Assembly (NCBI RefSeq): GCF_036226505.1
Contig: NZ_CP108484.1
Location: 4,464,001-4,528,000, forward strand
DNA: 64,000 nt
Source of the DNA: Kitasatospora sp. NBC_01246
GTDB lineage: Bacteria > Actinomycetota > Actinomycetes > Streptomycetales > Streptomycetaceae
Reading direction: 5' to 3'
The notes below the pieces were generated by a model. The model worked only from the letters and a program-made list of their open reading frames with translations, was not told the origin of the DNA and ran no database searches. The translations under genes were made by a program, and so were the position numbers. This document shows positions 25,969 to 34,349 of this stretch, piece by piece; the first letter of the stretch is position 1, and each line of letters begins with the position of its first letter.

Positions 25969-27237
25969 CTACGGGATGCCGAGCTCGAAGATGACGTACC
26001 CGGCGTACCAGCCGGAGGCGATCGCGCCGGTGCCGAGCACCGTCGCCAGCACCGGCCAGCTCAGCTTGCGCATGGCCACCGCCAGGGCGATCAGCAGCGG
26101 GAAGGCCGGGAGCAGGTAGCGCGAGGTGTTGCCGAAGATCCCCAGGCTGCCCAGCACCGAGACGATGGTGGCCAGCGTGTAGGCGGTCAGCACCAGCGGC
26201 GGACGCAGCCGGACCAGCAGCACGATCAGCACCGGCAGGGTCAGCACGATCAGGGTGGCCAGCAGGTCGGTCACCGGCCAGGCGAACGGGTAGTCCGAAC
26301 GGCCCAGCAGGACGCCGCGGATCGCCTCGAAGGTGCCGTGGCCGAAATCGAAGTAGTGCAGCCAGGCATCGTGCTGGAGCTTGAAGTAGCCGCCCCACTC
26401 GCCCGTCCGCCAGCCCACCCAGCCGACGTAGCCGAGCAGGCCGAGCGGGGCCAGCAGCATCGCGGCCACCGGGCGGGCGACGCCGCTCCCCCGCCGGTAC
26501 AGCTCGACCAGCGCGGCCAGGCCGACGGCGCCGATCAGGGCCGCCGAGGTCGGCCGGTTGAGGCCGGCGACCAGCGTGATCACACCGGCGGCGATCCACT
26601 GCCCGGTCATCACGCAGTAGCAGGCCCAGGCCGCCAGCGCGACGAACAGCGAGTCGGAGTAGAGCGCCCACTCGGCGCCGGAGCCCGGGGCGATCGCCCA
26701 GAGCCCGGCCGCGATCACGCCCGCGCGCGGGCCGGCCAGCTGGTCCACCACCGCGTAGATCCCGGCCGCGGCGAACAGCGAGGCCACCACCGAGACCAGC
26801 ATCCCGGCGCCGTACAGGCCGAGCCCGGTGCCGTCCGAGACCAGCCGCATCAGCCCCGGGTAGAGCGGGAAGAAGGCGGCCGAGTTCTGCTCGACGGTGA
26901 AGCCGGGGAGGCCGCCCGGGACGGGGACCAGCGCGGGGTGGTAGCCGAACTGGGCGATCTGCTGGTACCACCAGCCGTCCCAGCTGGCCAGCACGTCCCA
27001 GGGGTTCGCGCCGCCGCCGAACCGCGGGTGCTTCTTGACGTAGTCGCCCGAGAAGGAGAGCAGCTTCATGAAGACGGTGAAGCCGATCAGCTTGAGCACC
27101 GCGTAGCACCACACGGCCGGCCCGAAGCGCAGGACCAGGGCGCGGCCGCGCTCGCGCCAGTCGGCCCGCGCCGCGTCCCCCGGCTCCTCGCTGCGCTGCT
27201 CGGGCACGTCGGAGGCGACTGCCGGTATTGCGCTCAT
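25969..27237 (-). CDS. Mannosyltransferase-family (PIG-V-like, GT-C) integral membrane protein
   Basis: This 422-residue protein starts at the ATG at 27237 (MSAIPAVASD). It has about nine hydrophobic segments. The first periplasmic loop contains NPWDVLASWDGWWYQQIAQFGY, read here as NPWDVLASWDGWWY, with the GT-C acidic residue. AFFPLYPGLMR and LNRPTSAALIG follow, as in PIG-V-type GPI mannosyltransferases and their actinobacterial relatives. The donor is expected to be polyprenyl-phosphate mannose, and the acceptor is unknown. It is divergent from the TetR gene. Confidence 0.8.
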   Translation of the reverse strand: MSAIPAVASDVPEQRSEEPGDAARADWRERGRALVLRFGPAVWCYAVLKLIGFTVFMKLLSFSGDYVKKHPRFGGGANPWDVLASWDGWWYQQIAQFGYHPALVPVPGGLPGFTVEQNSAAFFPLYPGLMRLVSDGTGLGLYGAGMLVSVVASLFAAAGIYAVVDQLAGPRAGVIAAGLWAIAPGSGAEWALYSDSLFVALAAWACYCVMTGQWIAAGVITLVAGLNRPTSAALIGAVGLAALVELYRRGSGVARPVAAMLLAPLGLLGYVGWVGWRTGEWGGYFKLQHDAWLHYFDFGHGTFEAIRGVLLGRSDYPFAWPVTDLLATLIVLTLPVLIVLLVRLRPPLVLTAYTLATIVSVLGSLGIFGNTSRYLLPAFPLLIALAVAMRKLSWPVLATVLGTGAIASGWYAGYVIFELGIP

Positions 27238-27363
27238 GAGACTGGACCCCACCCTGCTGGCCGTGGACGCTGGTCCGCAGATTCTAGGCCGTCGGCCGCG
27301 CTGTTGGTGCGGACCAATGGACCCGGGCGCATCGGGCGCAGCGGGGCCGGGGATACTCGGAGG

Positions 27364-27948
27364 ATGGCCGATCACACCACGCGTACCGCCTACACCGTGG
27401 AGTCGCTGCTCGCGGTGACCGTCGACGTCTTCAACGAGCGCGGCTACGACGGCACCTCGATGGAGGACCTCTCCCGGGCGGCCGGGATCTCCAAGTCCTC
27501 GATCTACCACCACGTCCGCGGCAAGGAGGAACTGCTCCGGCTGGCCGTCGGGCGGGCCCTGGACGGGCTCTTCGGCATCCTCGCCGAACCGGGCGCGGTC
27601 GAGGGCCCCGCGGTGGAGCGGCTGGAGCACGTGGTCCGGCGCACCGCGGAGGTGCTGCTCACCGAGCTGCCGTACGTCACCCTGCTGCTGCGGGTGCGGG
27701 GCAACACCGTGACCGAGCAGTGGGCGCTGGAGCGCCGCCGGGACTTCGACCACCAGGTGGCCGAGCTGCTGAGGGCCGCCGTCGCGGACGGCTCGCTGCG
27801 GGCGGACGTCGAGCCGCGGCTGGCCACCCGGCTGCTCTTCGGCATGATCAACTCGATCGTGGAGTGGTACCGGCCCGGCGTGAAGGCGGCCGACGGCGTC
27901 GCGGACGCGGTGGTCCACCTGGCCTTCGACGGCCTCCGCGCCCGGTAG
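27364..27948 (+). CDS. TetR-family regulator, PaaR-like
   Basis: This 194-residue protein starts at the ATG at 27364 with GGAGG partly overlapping the preceding base. The HTH (LSRAAGISKSSIYHHVRGKEELL) lies near residues 35-57. The C-terminal region (ELPYVTLLLRVRGNT, FGMINSIVEWYRPG) matches the conserved actinomycete regulator found beside phenylacetate/acyl-CoA and branched-chain dehydrogenase genes. I infer that it binds the two ACCGA-N4-TCGGT sites at 25865 and 28838 and so links paaN and the dehydrogenase operon. No such site was seen in front of its own gene. Confidence 0.75.
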   Translation: MADHTTRTAYTVESLLAVTVDVFNERGYDGTSMEDLSRAAGISKSSIYHHVRGKEELLRLAVGRALDGLFGILAEPGAVEGPAVERLEHVVRRTAEVLLTELPYVTLLLRVRGNTVTEQWALERRRDFDHQVAELLRAAVADGSLRADVEPRLATRLLFGMINSIVEWYRPGVKAADGVADAVVHLAFDGLRAR

Positions 27949-27967
27949 CACCGGGAGGGGCCGGGGC

Positions 27968-28269
27968 CGGAAGGTACCGCGCCAAAGGGCCACCCACCCG
28001 TCCCGAAAGGGCACCCGGCTCGGCCCTCATCGGGCCCGGGGACGCTCCACCGGTCCCCCAAGGGTCACCCCGCCCCGGCACTACCCGGGCCCAGGGGACG
28101 CCCGCCGGGCCCTCAACGGTCGCCCCGCCCGGGCACTACCCCGTCCCAGGGGACGCCCGCCTGGCCCCCAACGGTCGCCCCGGCCCAGTGCGCCCCGGAG
28201 GCGAGCGGGCGAGGACACTGAGCGCCGACCGTCGGCGCCGGGTCGAAGCGCCCCGGAGGCGAGCGGGCG
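27968..28269. repeat. Degenerate 55-bp tandem repeats and a 22-bp direct repeat between convergent genes
   Basis: The 326-bp gap between the TetR and Lrp genes holds no gene. About four units of 55 bp start at 27968, 28023, 28078 and 28133. The last two are about 90% identical (core CAGGGGACGCCCGCC...CAACGGTCGCCCC) and the first two are strongly decayed. A further 22-bp perfect repeat (GCGCCCCGGAGG + CGAGCGGGCG) occurs at 28190-28211 and 28248-28269. Between its copies lies a hairpin GCGCCGAC-C-GTCGGCGC (28222-28238). Confidence 0.65.
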
Positions 28270-28274
28270 CCCAA

Positions 28275-28736
28275 TCAAAGGGGCGGCACCTGGTCGGTCT
28301 CCTCGAAGACCAGCATGGTGCGGGTGCCGAGCACCTGGGGGATGGACTGGATGCTGCCCAGCACCAGTTCGCGCAGCGCGTGGTTGTCGGCGGTGTGCAC
28401 CAGCAGCAGCACGTCGAAGTCTCCGCCCACCAGCGCGATGTGCGCGACGCCGGGCAGCTCCAGCAGCTGCTCGCGAACCGTCCGCCAGGAGTTCTGCACG
28501 ATCTTCAGGGTGACGTAGGCGGATGCGCCCTGACCTGCCTTTTCGTGGTCCACGCGGGCGGTGAAGCCGCGAATGACGCCGTCCTCGACCATCCTGGATA
28601 TCCGGGCGTACGCATTCGCCCGGGACACGTGCACCCGCTCGGCCACCGAGCGGATCGAGGCGCGACCGTCCTGCTGCAGCAGCCGCAGGATCGCCCGGTC
28701 GACACGGTCGAGTCTGGACGTCTGTTCAGCCGACAT
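28275..28736 (-). CDS. Lrp/AsnC-family transcriptional regulator (BkdR-like)
   Basis: This 153-residue protein starts at the ATG at 28736 (MSAEQTSRLD). The N-terminal HTH is ASIRSVAERVHVSRANAYAR, and a C-terminal RAM/ActD domain follows with LPGVAHIALVGGDFDVLLLVHT. It is transcribed away from the 2-oxoacid dehydrogenase operon, 148 bp apart, the classical arrangement of a BkdR-type regulator responding to branched-chain amino acids. The divergent region also carries the PaaR-like site, so the operon may answer to two regulators. Confidence 0.85.
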   Translation of the reverse strand: MSAEQTSRLDRVDRAILRLLQQDGRASIRSVAERVHVSRANAYARISRMVEDGVIRGFTARVDHEKAGQGASAYVTLKIVQNSWRTVREQLLELPGVAHIALVGGDFDVLLLVHTADNHALRELVLGSIQSIPQVLGTRTMLVFEETDQVPPL

Positions 28737-28837
28737 GACCCCCCACCCCCACGGATTGGACGCACTGCCACCAGTCGACCGCCACCCGGGCCGATTGTCC
28801 ACCACCTTGTCACGCTTCTGGTCAAGATGAACAGACG

Positions 28838-28851
28838 ACCGAACAATCGGT
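28838..28851. promoter_or_regulatory. PaaR-like TetR operator upstream of the 2-oxoacid dehydrogenase operon
   Basis: ACCGA-ACAA-TCGGT followed by AGG lies in the lrp/E1alpha divergent region and is nearly identical to the site upstream of paaN (25865-25878). It lies 34 bp upstream of the E1alpha start codon, over the probable promoter. Confidence 0.55.
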
Positions 28852-28884
28852 AGGGAGCCCCCGCTACCCCTGGAGGTGCCCGAG

Positions 28885-30027
28885 ATGACCGTTCTCGATC
28901 ACAGACACCACACGGCGGTGCCCGGTTGGCTGCCCGGGGCGACCGCCCCGCGCAGCGACCCGGCCCCGCTGCTTCCGGACGCCTCACCGGTCCGCGTGCT
29001 CGGCACCCCCGAGCTGGAGAAGTACGACCCCGCGCTGCTGCGCGAGCTGTACCGCCGCCTGGTGGTCGGCCGCCGCTACAACCAGCAGGCCACCACCCTC
29101 ACCAAGCAGGGCCGGCTGGCCGTCTACCCGGCGTCCACCGGCCAGGAGGCCTGCCAGGTCGCCGCCGCGCTGGCGCTCGGCGAGCAGGACTGGCTCTTCC
29201 CGAGCTACCGCGACACCCTCGCGGTGGTCTCCCGCGGCGTCGACCCGCTGGAGGCGCTGACCCTGCTGCGCGGCAACGCCCACACCGGCTACGACCCGCT
29301 GGCCACCCGGACGGCGCCGCTCTGCACCCCGCTGGCCACCCAGGCCCCGCACGCCGTCGGCCTCGCGCACGCCGCCCGGCTCGGCGGCGACCCGGTGGTC
29401 GCGCTGGCGCTGCTCGGCGACGGCGGCACCAGCGAGGGCGACTTCCACGAGGCGCTGAACTTCGCCGCGGTGCTGAACGCCCCGGTGGTCTTCCTGGTCC
29501 AGAACAACGGGTACGCGATCTCCGTCCCGCTTACCGCGCAGTCCGCCGCGCCGACGCTCGCCCACAAGGCGGTCGGCTACGGGATACCGGGCCGGCTGGT
29601 GGACGGCAACGACGCACCCGCCGTGCACAGCGTGCTGACCGAGGCGGTCGAGCGGGCCCGGACCGGTGGCGGCCCGACCCTGGTCGAGGCGCTCACCTAC
29701 CGCGTCGAGGCGCACACCAACGCCGACGACGCCACCCGCTACCGGGACGACACCGAGGTGGCGGCCTGGCGGGAGCACGACCCGGTCCTGCTGATGGAGC
29801 GGCACCTGCGCCGGATCGGCCTGCTGGACGACGCCCTGGTGCAGGAGTCGGCCGAGGAGGCGGAGGCTCTGGCGGCCCGGATGCGGGCCGAGTTCCACGC
29901 CGACGCCGAGCTGGACCCGATGGCGCTGTTCGCCCATGTGTACGCCGAGCCGACCCCGCAACTGCGGGAGCAGGCAGCCCAGTTGTCCGCCGAGCTGGCC
30001 GCCGAGGCCGAGGTGCAGCACCCATGA
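28885..30027 (+). CDS. bkdA: 2-oxoacid (branched-chain/pyruvate-type) dehydrogenase E1 component, alpha subunit
   Basis: This 380-residue protein starts at the ATG at 28885 with GGAGG at 28872-28876. The thiamine diphosphate motif is LLGDGGTSEGDFHEALNFAA ... VQNNGYAIS (GDG through NN). The His/Arg phosphorylation-loop region reads YRVEAHTNADDATRYR. Together with the beta subunit it decarboxylates a 2-oxoacid and acylates the E2 lipoyl arm. The Lrp neighbour suggests branched-chain oxoacids. Automated annotation often calls these pdhA. The gene overlaps E1beta by ATGA. Confidence 0.85.
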   Translation: MTVLDHRHHTAVPGWLPGATAPRSDPAPLLPDASPVRVLGTPELEKYDPALLRELYRRLVVGRRYNQQATTLTKQGRLAVYPASTGQEACQVAAALALGEQDWLFPSYRDTLAVVSRGVDPLEALTLLRGNAHTGYDPLATRTAPLCTPLATQAPHAVGLAHAARLGGDPVVALALLGDGGTSEGDFHEALNFAAVLNAPVVFLVQNNGYAISVPLTAQSAAPTLAHKAVGYGIPGRLVDGNDAPAVHSVLTEAVERARTGGGPTLVEALTYRVEAHTNADDATRYRDDTEVAAWREHDPVLLMERHLRRIGLLDDALVQESAEEAEALAARMRAEFHADAELDPMALFAHVYAEPTPQLREQAAQLSAELAAEAEVQHP

Positions 30028-31073
30028 GCAACACCGCCCAACCGTCGCCCGCCGCCACCCTCGGCCGGCCCCCCGCGCGACCTGCCCCGGCCGGTCCGCG
30101 CACCGCCACCATGGCGCAGGCGCTCAACTCCGCGCTGCGGGACGCCCTGCGCGCGGACCCGGCCGTGCACGTGCTCGGCGAGGACGTCGGCGCGCTCGGC
30201 GGCGTCTTCCGGATCACCGACGGCCTGACCGCCGAGTTCGGCGCCGACCGCTGCCTGGACACCCCGCTGGCCGAGGCCGGCATCCTCGGCACCGCGATCG
30301 GCATGGCGATGTACGGGCTGCGCCCGGTGGTCGAGATGCAGTTCGACGCCTTCGCCTACCCGGCGCTGGAGCAGCTGTTCTCGCACGTCGCCAAGATGCG
30401 CAACCGCACGGCCGGGCGGCTGCCGCTGCCGATCACCGTGCGCATCCCGTACGGCGGCGGCATCGGCGGGGTCGAGCACCACAGCGACGCCTCCGAGGCC
30501 TACTACACCAGCACCCCCGGGCTGCACGTGGTCACCCCGGCGACGGTGGCGGACGCCTACGGGCTGCTGCGGGCCTCGATCGCCTCGGACGACCCGGTGG
30601 TCTTCCTGGAGCCCAAGCGGCTCTACTGGGGCAAGGCGGAGTTCGACCCGGCGGCGCCGGTCGAGCCGATCGGACGGGCCGTCCTGCGGCGGACCGGGAC
30701 GTCGGCGGTGCTGATCACCTACGGCCCGTCGCTGCCGGTCTGCCTGGAGGCGGCCGAGGCGGCCAAGGCCGAGGGCTGGGACCTCGCGGTGCTCGATCTG
30801 CGCACCCTGGTCCCGTTCGACGACGAGACGGTCTGCCGGGTGGTGCGCTCGCTCGGCCGGGCCGTGGTGGTGCACGAGGCGACCGGCTTCGGCGGCACCG
30901 GTGCGGAGATCGCCGCCCGGGTGACCGAGCGCTGCTTCCACCACCTGGCGGCCCCGGTGCTGCGGGTCACCGGCTTCGACATCCCGTACCCGCCGCCGAT
31001 GCTGGAGCACCACCACCTCCCCGGGGTGGACCGGATCCTGGACGCGGTCGCCCGGCTGCAGTGGGAGGCCTGA
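30024..31073 (+). CDS. bkdB: 2-oxoacid dehydrogenase E1 component, beta subunit
   Basis: This 349-residue protein begins with a Pro/Ala-rich leader of about 28 residues. The transketolase-like pyrimidine-binding domain (LGEDVGALGGVFRIT, DTPLAEAGILGTAIGMA) follows, then the C-terminal transketolase domain (VLDLRTLVPFDDETV, VVVHEATGFGGTGAEIA). The E1beta features are complete. The start ATG overlaps the E1alpha stop, and the E2 gene begins 3 bases after its stop, so the three are co-expressed. Confidence 0.88.
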   Translation: MSNTAQPSPAATLGRPPARPAPAGPRTATMAQALNSALRDALRADPAVHVLGEDVGALGGVFRITDGLTAEFGADRCLDTPLAEAGILGTAIGMAMYGLRPVVEMQFDAFAYPALEQLFSHVAKMRNRTAGRLPLPITVRIPYGGGIGGVEHHSDASEAYYTSTPGLHVVTPATVADAYGLLRASIASDDPVVFLEPKRLYWGKAEFDPAAPVEPIGRAVLRRTGTSAVLITYGPSLPVCLEAAEAAKAEGWDLAVLDLRTLVPFDDETVCRVVRSLGRAVVVHEATGFGGTGAEIAARVTERCFHHLAAPVLRVTGFDIPYPPPMLEHHHLPGVDRILDAVARLQWEA

Positions 31074-31075
31074 GG

Positions 31076-32431
31076 ATGATGCCGGTCGTACGCGAGTTCA
31101 CGCTGCCCGACCTCGGTGAGGGGCTCACCGGGGCGGAGGTGGTGCGCTGGATGGTCGAGGTCGGTGAGGTGATCGCCGTGGACCAGCCGGTGGTGGAGGT
31201 GGAGACCGCCAAGGCGGTGGTCGAGGTGCCCTGCCCGTACGGCGGGGTGGTCACCGCCCGGTACGGCGAGCCGGGCGAGGAGGTGGCGGTCGGCGCGGCG
31301 CTGGTGACGGTCGCGGTGTCGCCCGCCGCGGGCGCGCCGTCCCCGTCCGCCGAGGTGGAGCGTCCGCTGGTCGGGTACGGGGTCGCGGAGCCGGACAAGG
31401 GCGGCCGGCGCCGCCGGGTCGGGGCTCCGGCCACCGCTCCGGCGCCTGTTCCGGCGCCTGTTCTGGCGGCTGCTCCGACGGCCGTCGCCGCGCCGGTGGC
31501 CGTGGTGGCGCCCGCCGCTCCGCCGGTCGTGGCCGTGGCCGTCGCGCCGGTGGTGGTGCCGGTGATCTCGCCGCTGGTCCGGCGGTCGGCTCGGGAGCAC
31601 GGGATCGATCTGGCGGCACTGACCGGCAGCGGGCCGGACGGTCTGATCATGCGCGCGGACGTCGAACGGGCGATCGCGGCGCTGGCCCCCGGTGGTGCGC
31701 CGGCGGCGGTGCCGGTGTCCAACGGGGCGACCGCGCCGGCCGGGGCCGAGGTGGTGCCGCTGCGCGGTCTGCGCAGGGCGGTGGCCGAGAAGCTCACCCG
31801 CAGTCACCGGGAGATCCCGGCGGCGACCTGCTGGGTCGACGCGGACGCCACCGAACTGATGGCGCTGCGAAGGCAGTTGAATGCCACGCCCGGGCCGAAG
31901 GTGAGCGTGCTGGCGCTGCTCGCCCGGATCTGCACGGTGGCGCTGGCCCGCTTCCCCGAACTCAACTCCAGTGTCACCGAGGACGGTTCGGGCATCCTTC
32001 GGCACTCCGCGGTGCACCTTGGCTTCGCCGCCCAGGGCGAGCGGGGCCTGGTCGTTCCGGTGGTGCGCGACGCCCAGCGGCTGAGCACCGAGCAACTCGG
32101 TGCCGAACTGGCGCGGTTGACCGAGTCGGCCAGGACCGGGGCGCTCACCCCGGCCGAGCTCACGGGTGGGACCTTCACCCTGAACAACTACGGGGTGTTC
32201 GGGGTGGACGGCTCCACCCCGATCCTCAACCATCCCGAGGCGGCGATGCTCGGGGTGGGCCGGATCGTCGCCAAACCCTGGGTTCACCAGGGCGGGTTGG
32301 CGGTGCGCGAGGTGACCCAGCTGTCGTTCACCTTCGACCACCGGGTCTGCGACGGCGGTACCGCGGGCGGGTTCCTGCGGTTCGTCGCGGACTGCGTCGA
32401 GCAACCGGGCATGCTGCTGCGGCAGTTGTGA
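31076..32431 (+). CDS. bkdC: 2-oxoacid dehydrogenase E2 component (dihydrolipoamide acyltransferase)
   Basis: This 451-residue protein starts at the ATG at 31076 (second ATG at 31079) behind GGAGG. One lipoyl domain (residues 1-80, lipoyl Lys in VETAKAVVEV) is followed by a long Ala/Pro/Val linker. The E3-binding domain (SPLVRRSAREHGIDLAALTG) comes next, then the catalytic domain ending with TFDHRVCDGGTAGGF, where the DHRxxDG motif supplies the catalytic His and Asp. No E3 gene is present in the window, so a shared dihydrolipoamide dehydrogenase must serve it. Confidence 0.9.
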   Translation: MMPVVREFTLPDLGEGLTGAEVVRWMVEVGEVIAVDQPVVEVETAKAVVEVPCPYGGVVTARYGEPGEEVAVGAALVTVAVSPAAGAPSPSAEVERPLVGYGVAEPDKGGRRRRVGAPATAPAPVPAPVLAAAPTAVAAPVAVVAPAAPPVVAVAVAPVVVPVISPLVRRSAREHGIDLAALTGSGPDGLIMRADVERAIAALAPGGAPAAVPVSNGATAPAGAEVVPLRGLRRAVAEKLTRSHREIPAATCWVDADATELMALRRQLNATPGPKVSVLALLARICTVALARFPELNSSVTEDGSGILRHSAVHLGFAAQGERGLVVPVVRDAQRLSTEQLGAELARLTESARTGALTPAELTGGTFTLNNYGVFGVDGSTPILNHPEAAMLGVGRIVAKPWVHQGGLAVREVTQLSFTFDHRVCDGGTAGGFLRFVADCVEQPGMLLRQL

Positions 32432-32436
32432 CCGGC

Positions 32437-32482
32437 GTCCGGGCGGTCGCCTTGGGTGGCCGCCCGGACACCCAGGGCGACC
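32437..32482 (+). terminator. Interleaved stems downstream of the E2 gene (terminator or pseudoknot)
   Basis: GTCCGGGCGG at 32437-32446 pairs with 32460-32469. GGTCGCCTTGGGTG at 32445-32458 pairs with 32469-32482 with one G-U. The order is A-B-A'-B', so the two stems are either alternatives or an H-type pseudoknot. The structure begins 6 bp after the stop and probably ends the operon transcript. Confidence 0.5.
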
Positions 32483-32654
32483 GCAGATCGAGCGAGAGTA
32501 GCGCGTACGGGGGGCGGGTGTCCGGCCTTCGCGCGATTTGTCGGATGAGCACTTCGGGCGTGCCACGCTGCCTAGGCGTCAGCAGGAACAAGCCAGGTGG
32601 TGGCACAGGCCGGCCGGAGGCGAAACGATTCTCTTGGGTACTCGAAACGTTGCG

Positions 32655-34292
32655 GTGAAGTCACGCAGAACTCTCCTGGTCCGCACCGGACACGGCTCGG
32701 CGGGAGCTGCCGCCGTCCCGGGGATGCCGGACTCCGGCCCGGAGCCGGCCCCGGACACCGTGCCGACCGCGGCGGCGGCCGTCCCGCCGATGCCGCTGGA
32801 CCCGCCGGACCTCCCGCCGGTCTCCGCCGCCCCGGTGCCGGTGGCTCCGCCCGTCCCGGCCCCCGCCGCGGCGCCGCGGGTGGCGATCCCCGACCCGCCG
32901 GCCCGGCCGCCCGCGATCCCGGCGCCGTCGACGCCCGCCGGGCCGCCGGTGCCCGCGATCGAGCCGCTGTTCACCCGGGCCCCCGGCCTCAACTGGACCG
33001 CCGTGGGCGGCGATCCCGCCCGGCCGCCGGTCGCGGCCGTGGCCGGCGGGGCGACCGCACCCGAGCCGGTGCCCGCCGCCGTGTCCGGCCCCGGTCCCGC
33101 CGTGTCCGGCCCCGGGTCCGCCGCCGCGCAGCAGCCGCCTACCGCCCGGGACATCGAGCTGATCCGGGCCAGCCTGGCCGTGGTCGAGCCGGTCGCCGAC
33201 CGGGCCACCGCGCACTTCTACGCGCTGATCTTCCTGCACCACCCCGAGGTCCGCGCGCTCTTCCCGGCCGCCATGGACGTCCAGCGCGACCGGCTCTTCC
33301 GCGCGCTGCTGATGGCCGCCCGCAGCGCCGGCGACCCGGAGGGCCTGCGCGGCTACCTGAGCGCCCTGGGGCGCGGCCACCGCCGGTACGGCACCCTGAC
33401 CGGTCACTACGGACCGGTGGGGGAGTGCCTGGTGGCGGCGCTGGCCCGGTACTCGGGCAGCCGCTGGGACGCCGAGACCGAGCTGGCCTGGCGGCGGGTC
33501 TACCGGCTGGTCTCCTCGATCATGATCGAGGCCGCCGAGGATGACGCCCGTACCTCGCCGCCCTGGTGGCAGGCCGAGGTGGTCGGGCACGAGCTGCGCA
33601 CCCCGGACGTCGCGGTGCTCACCCTCCGCCCCGACCAGGCCTATCCGTATCGGGCCGGCCAGTACACCAGTCTGGAGACGCCCTGGTGGCCGCGGGTCTG
33701 GCGGTACTTCTCGTTCGCCTCCGCGCCCCGGCCGGACGGTCTGCTGACCCTCCACGTCAAGGCCGTCCAGGCGGGCTGGGTGAGCAACGCGCTGGTGCAC
33801 CGGGCCGCACCGGGCTCGGTGCTGCGGCTGGGCCCGGCGGCGGGCACGATGACCGTCGACCACACGTCCGGGGCGGACCTGCTCTGCCTCGGCGGCGGCA
33901 CCGGGATCGCCCCGATCAAGGCGCTGGTGGAGGAGGTGGCCGAGTACGGCGCGGCGGGCCGCGCGGTGGACGTCTTCTACGGGGCCCGGCGGGCCGCCGA
34001 ACTCTACGAGCTGGCGGCGCTGCGCGCGCTGGCCGAGCGCCACCGCTGGCTGTCGGTGCACCCGGTGCTGTCCGGGCCGGGGCCGCAGGCCGGTGGTCCG
34101 GTGCCGGGCGGCGGAATGCTCACCGGTGAACTGCCCGAGGTGGTCGGCCGGTTCGGACCGTGGGCGGACCGGGAGGCCTTTCTGGGCGGGCCGGCCGCGA
34201 TGGTGCGGCGCGGCGCCGGGGTGCTGCTGCGGGCCGGGGTGGCGCCCGAGCGGATCCGGCACGACCTGGTCGGCGATCTGGCGGCGGGCTGA
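32655..34292 (+). CDS. Flavohaemoglobin-like globin/FAD/NAD(P) reductase with Pro-Ala-rich N-terminus
   Basis: This 545-residue protein starts at the GTG at 32655. The first 155 residues are almost only Pro, Ala, Val and Gly and appear disordered. A globin domain follows with the proximal His in GRGHRRYG. The ferredoxin-reductase part has YRAGQYTSL and WRYFSFAS for FAD and LLCLGGGTGIAPIKAL for NAD(P)H, and ends in a C-terminal FLGGPAAMV. It is expected to convert NO to nitrate or handle O2/NO redox. No clear NsrR site was seen upstream. Other flavohaemoglobins lack the long N-terminal extension. Confidence 0.85.
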   Translation: MKSRRTLLVRTGHGSAGAAAVPGMPDSGPEPAPDTVPTAAAAVPPMPLDPPDLPPVSAAPVPVAPPVPAPAAAPRVAIPDPPARPPAIPAPSTPAGPPVPAIEPLFTRAPGLNWTAVGGDPARPPVAAVAGGATAPEPVPAAVSGPGPAVSGPGSAAAQQPPTARDIELIRASLAVVEPVADRATAHFYALIFLHHPEVRALFPAAMDVQRDRLFRALLMAARSAGDPEGLRGYLSALGRGHRRYGTLTGHYGPVGECLVAALARYSGSRWDAETELAWRRVYRLVSSIMIEAAEDDARTSPPWWQAEVVGHELRTPDVAVLTLRPDQAYPYRAGQYTSLETPWWPRVWRYFSFASAPRPDGLLTLHVKAVQAGWVSNALVHRAAPGSVLRLGPAAGTMTVDHTSGADLLCLGGGTGIAPIKALVEEVAEYGAAGRAVDVFYGARRAAELYELAALRALAERHRWLSVHPVLSGPGPQAGGPVPGGGMLTGELPEVVGRFGPWADREAFLGGPAAMVRRGAGVLLRAGVAPERIRHDLVGDLAAG

Positions 34293-34349
34293 GCCGGGAG
34301 CCGGACCGCCCGGCTCCGGCTCCGGCTCCTGCCCTGGGCCCCGGGCCCG

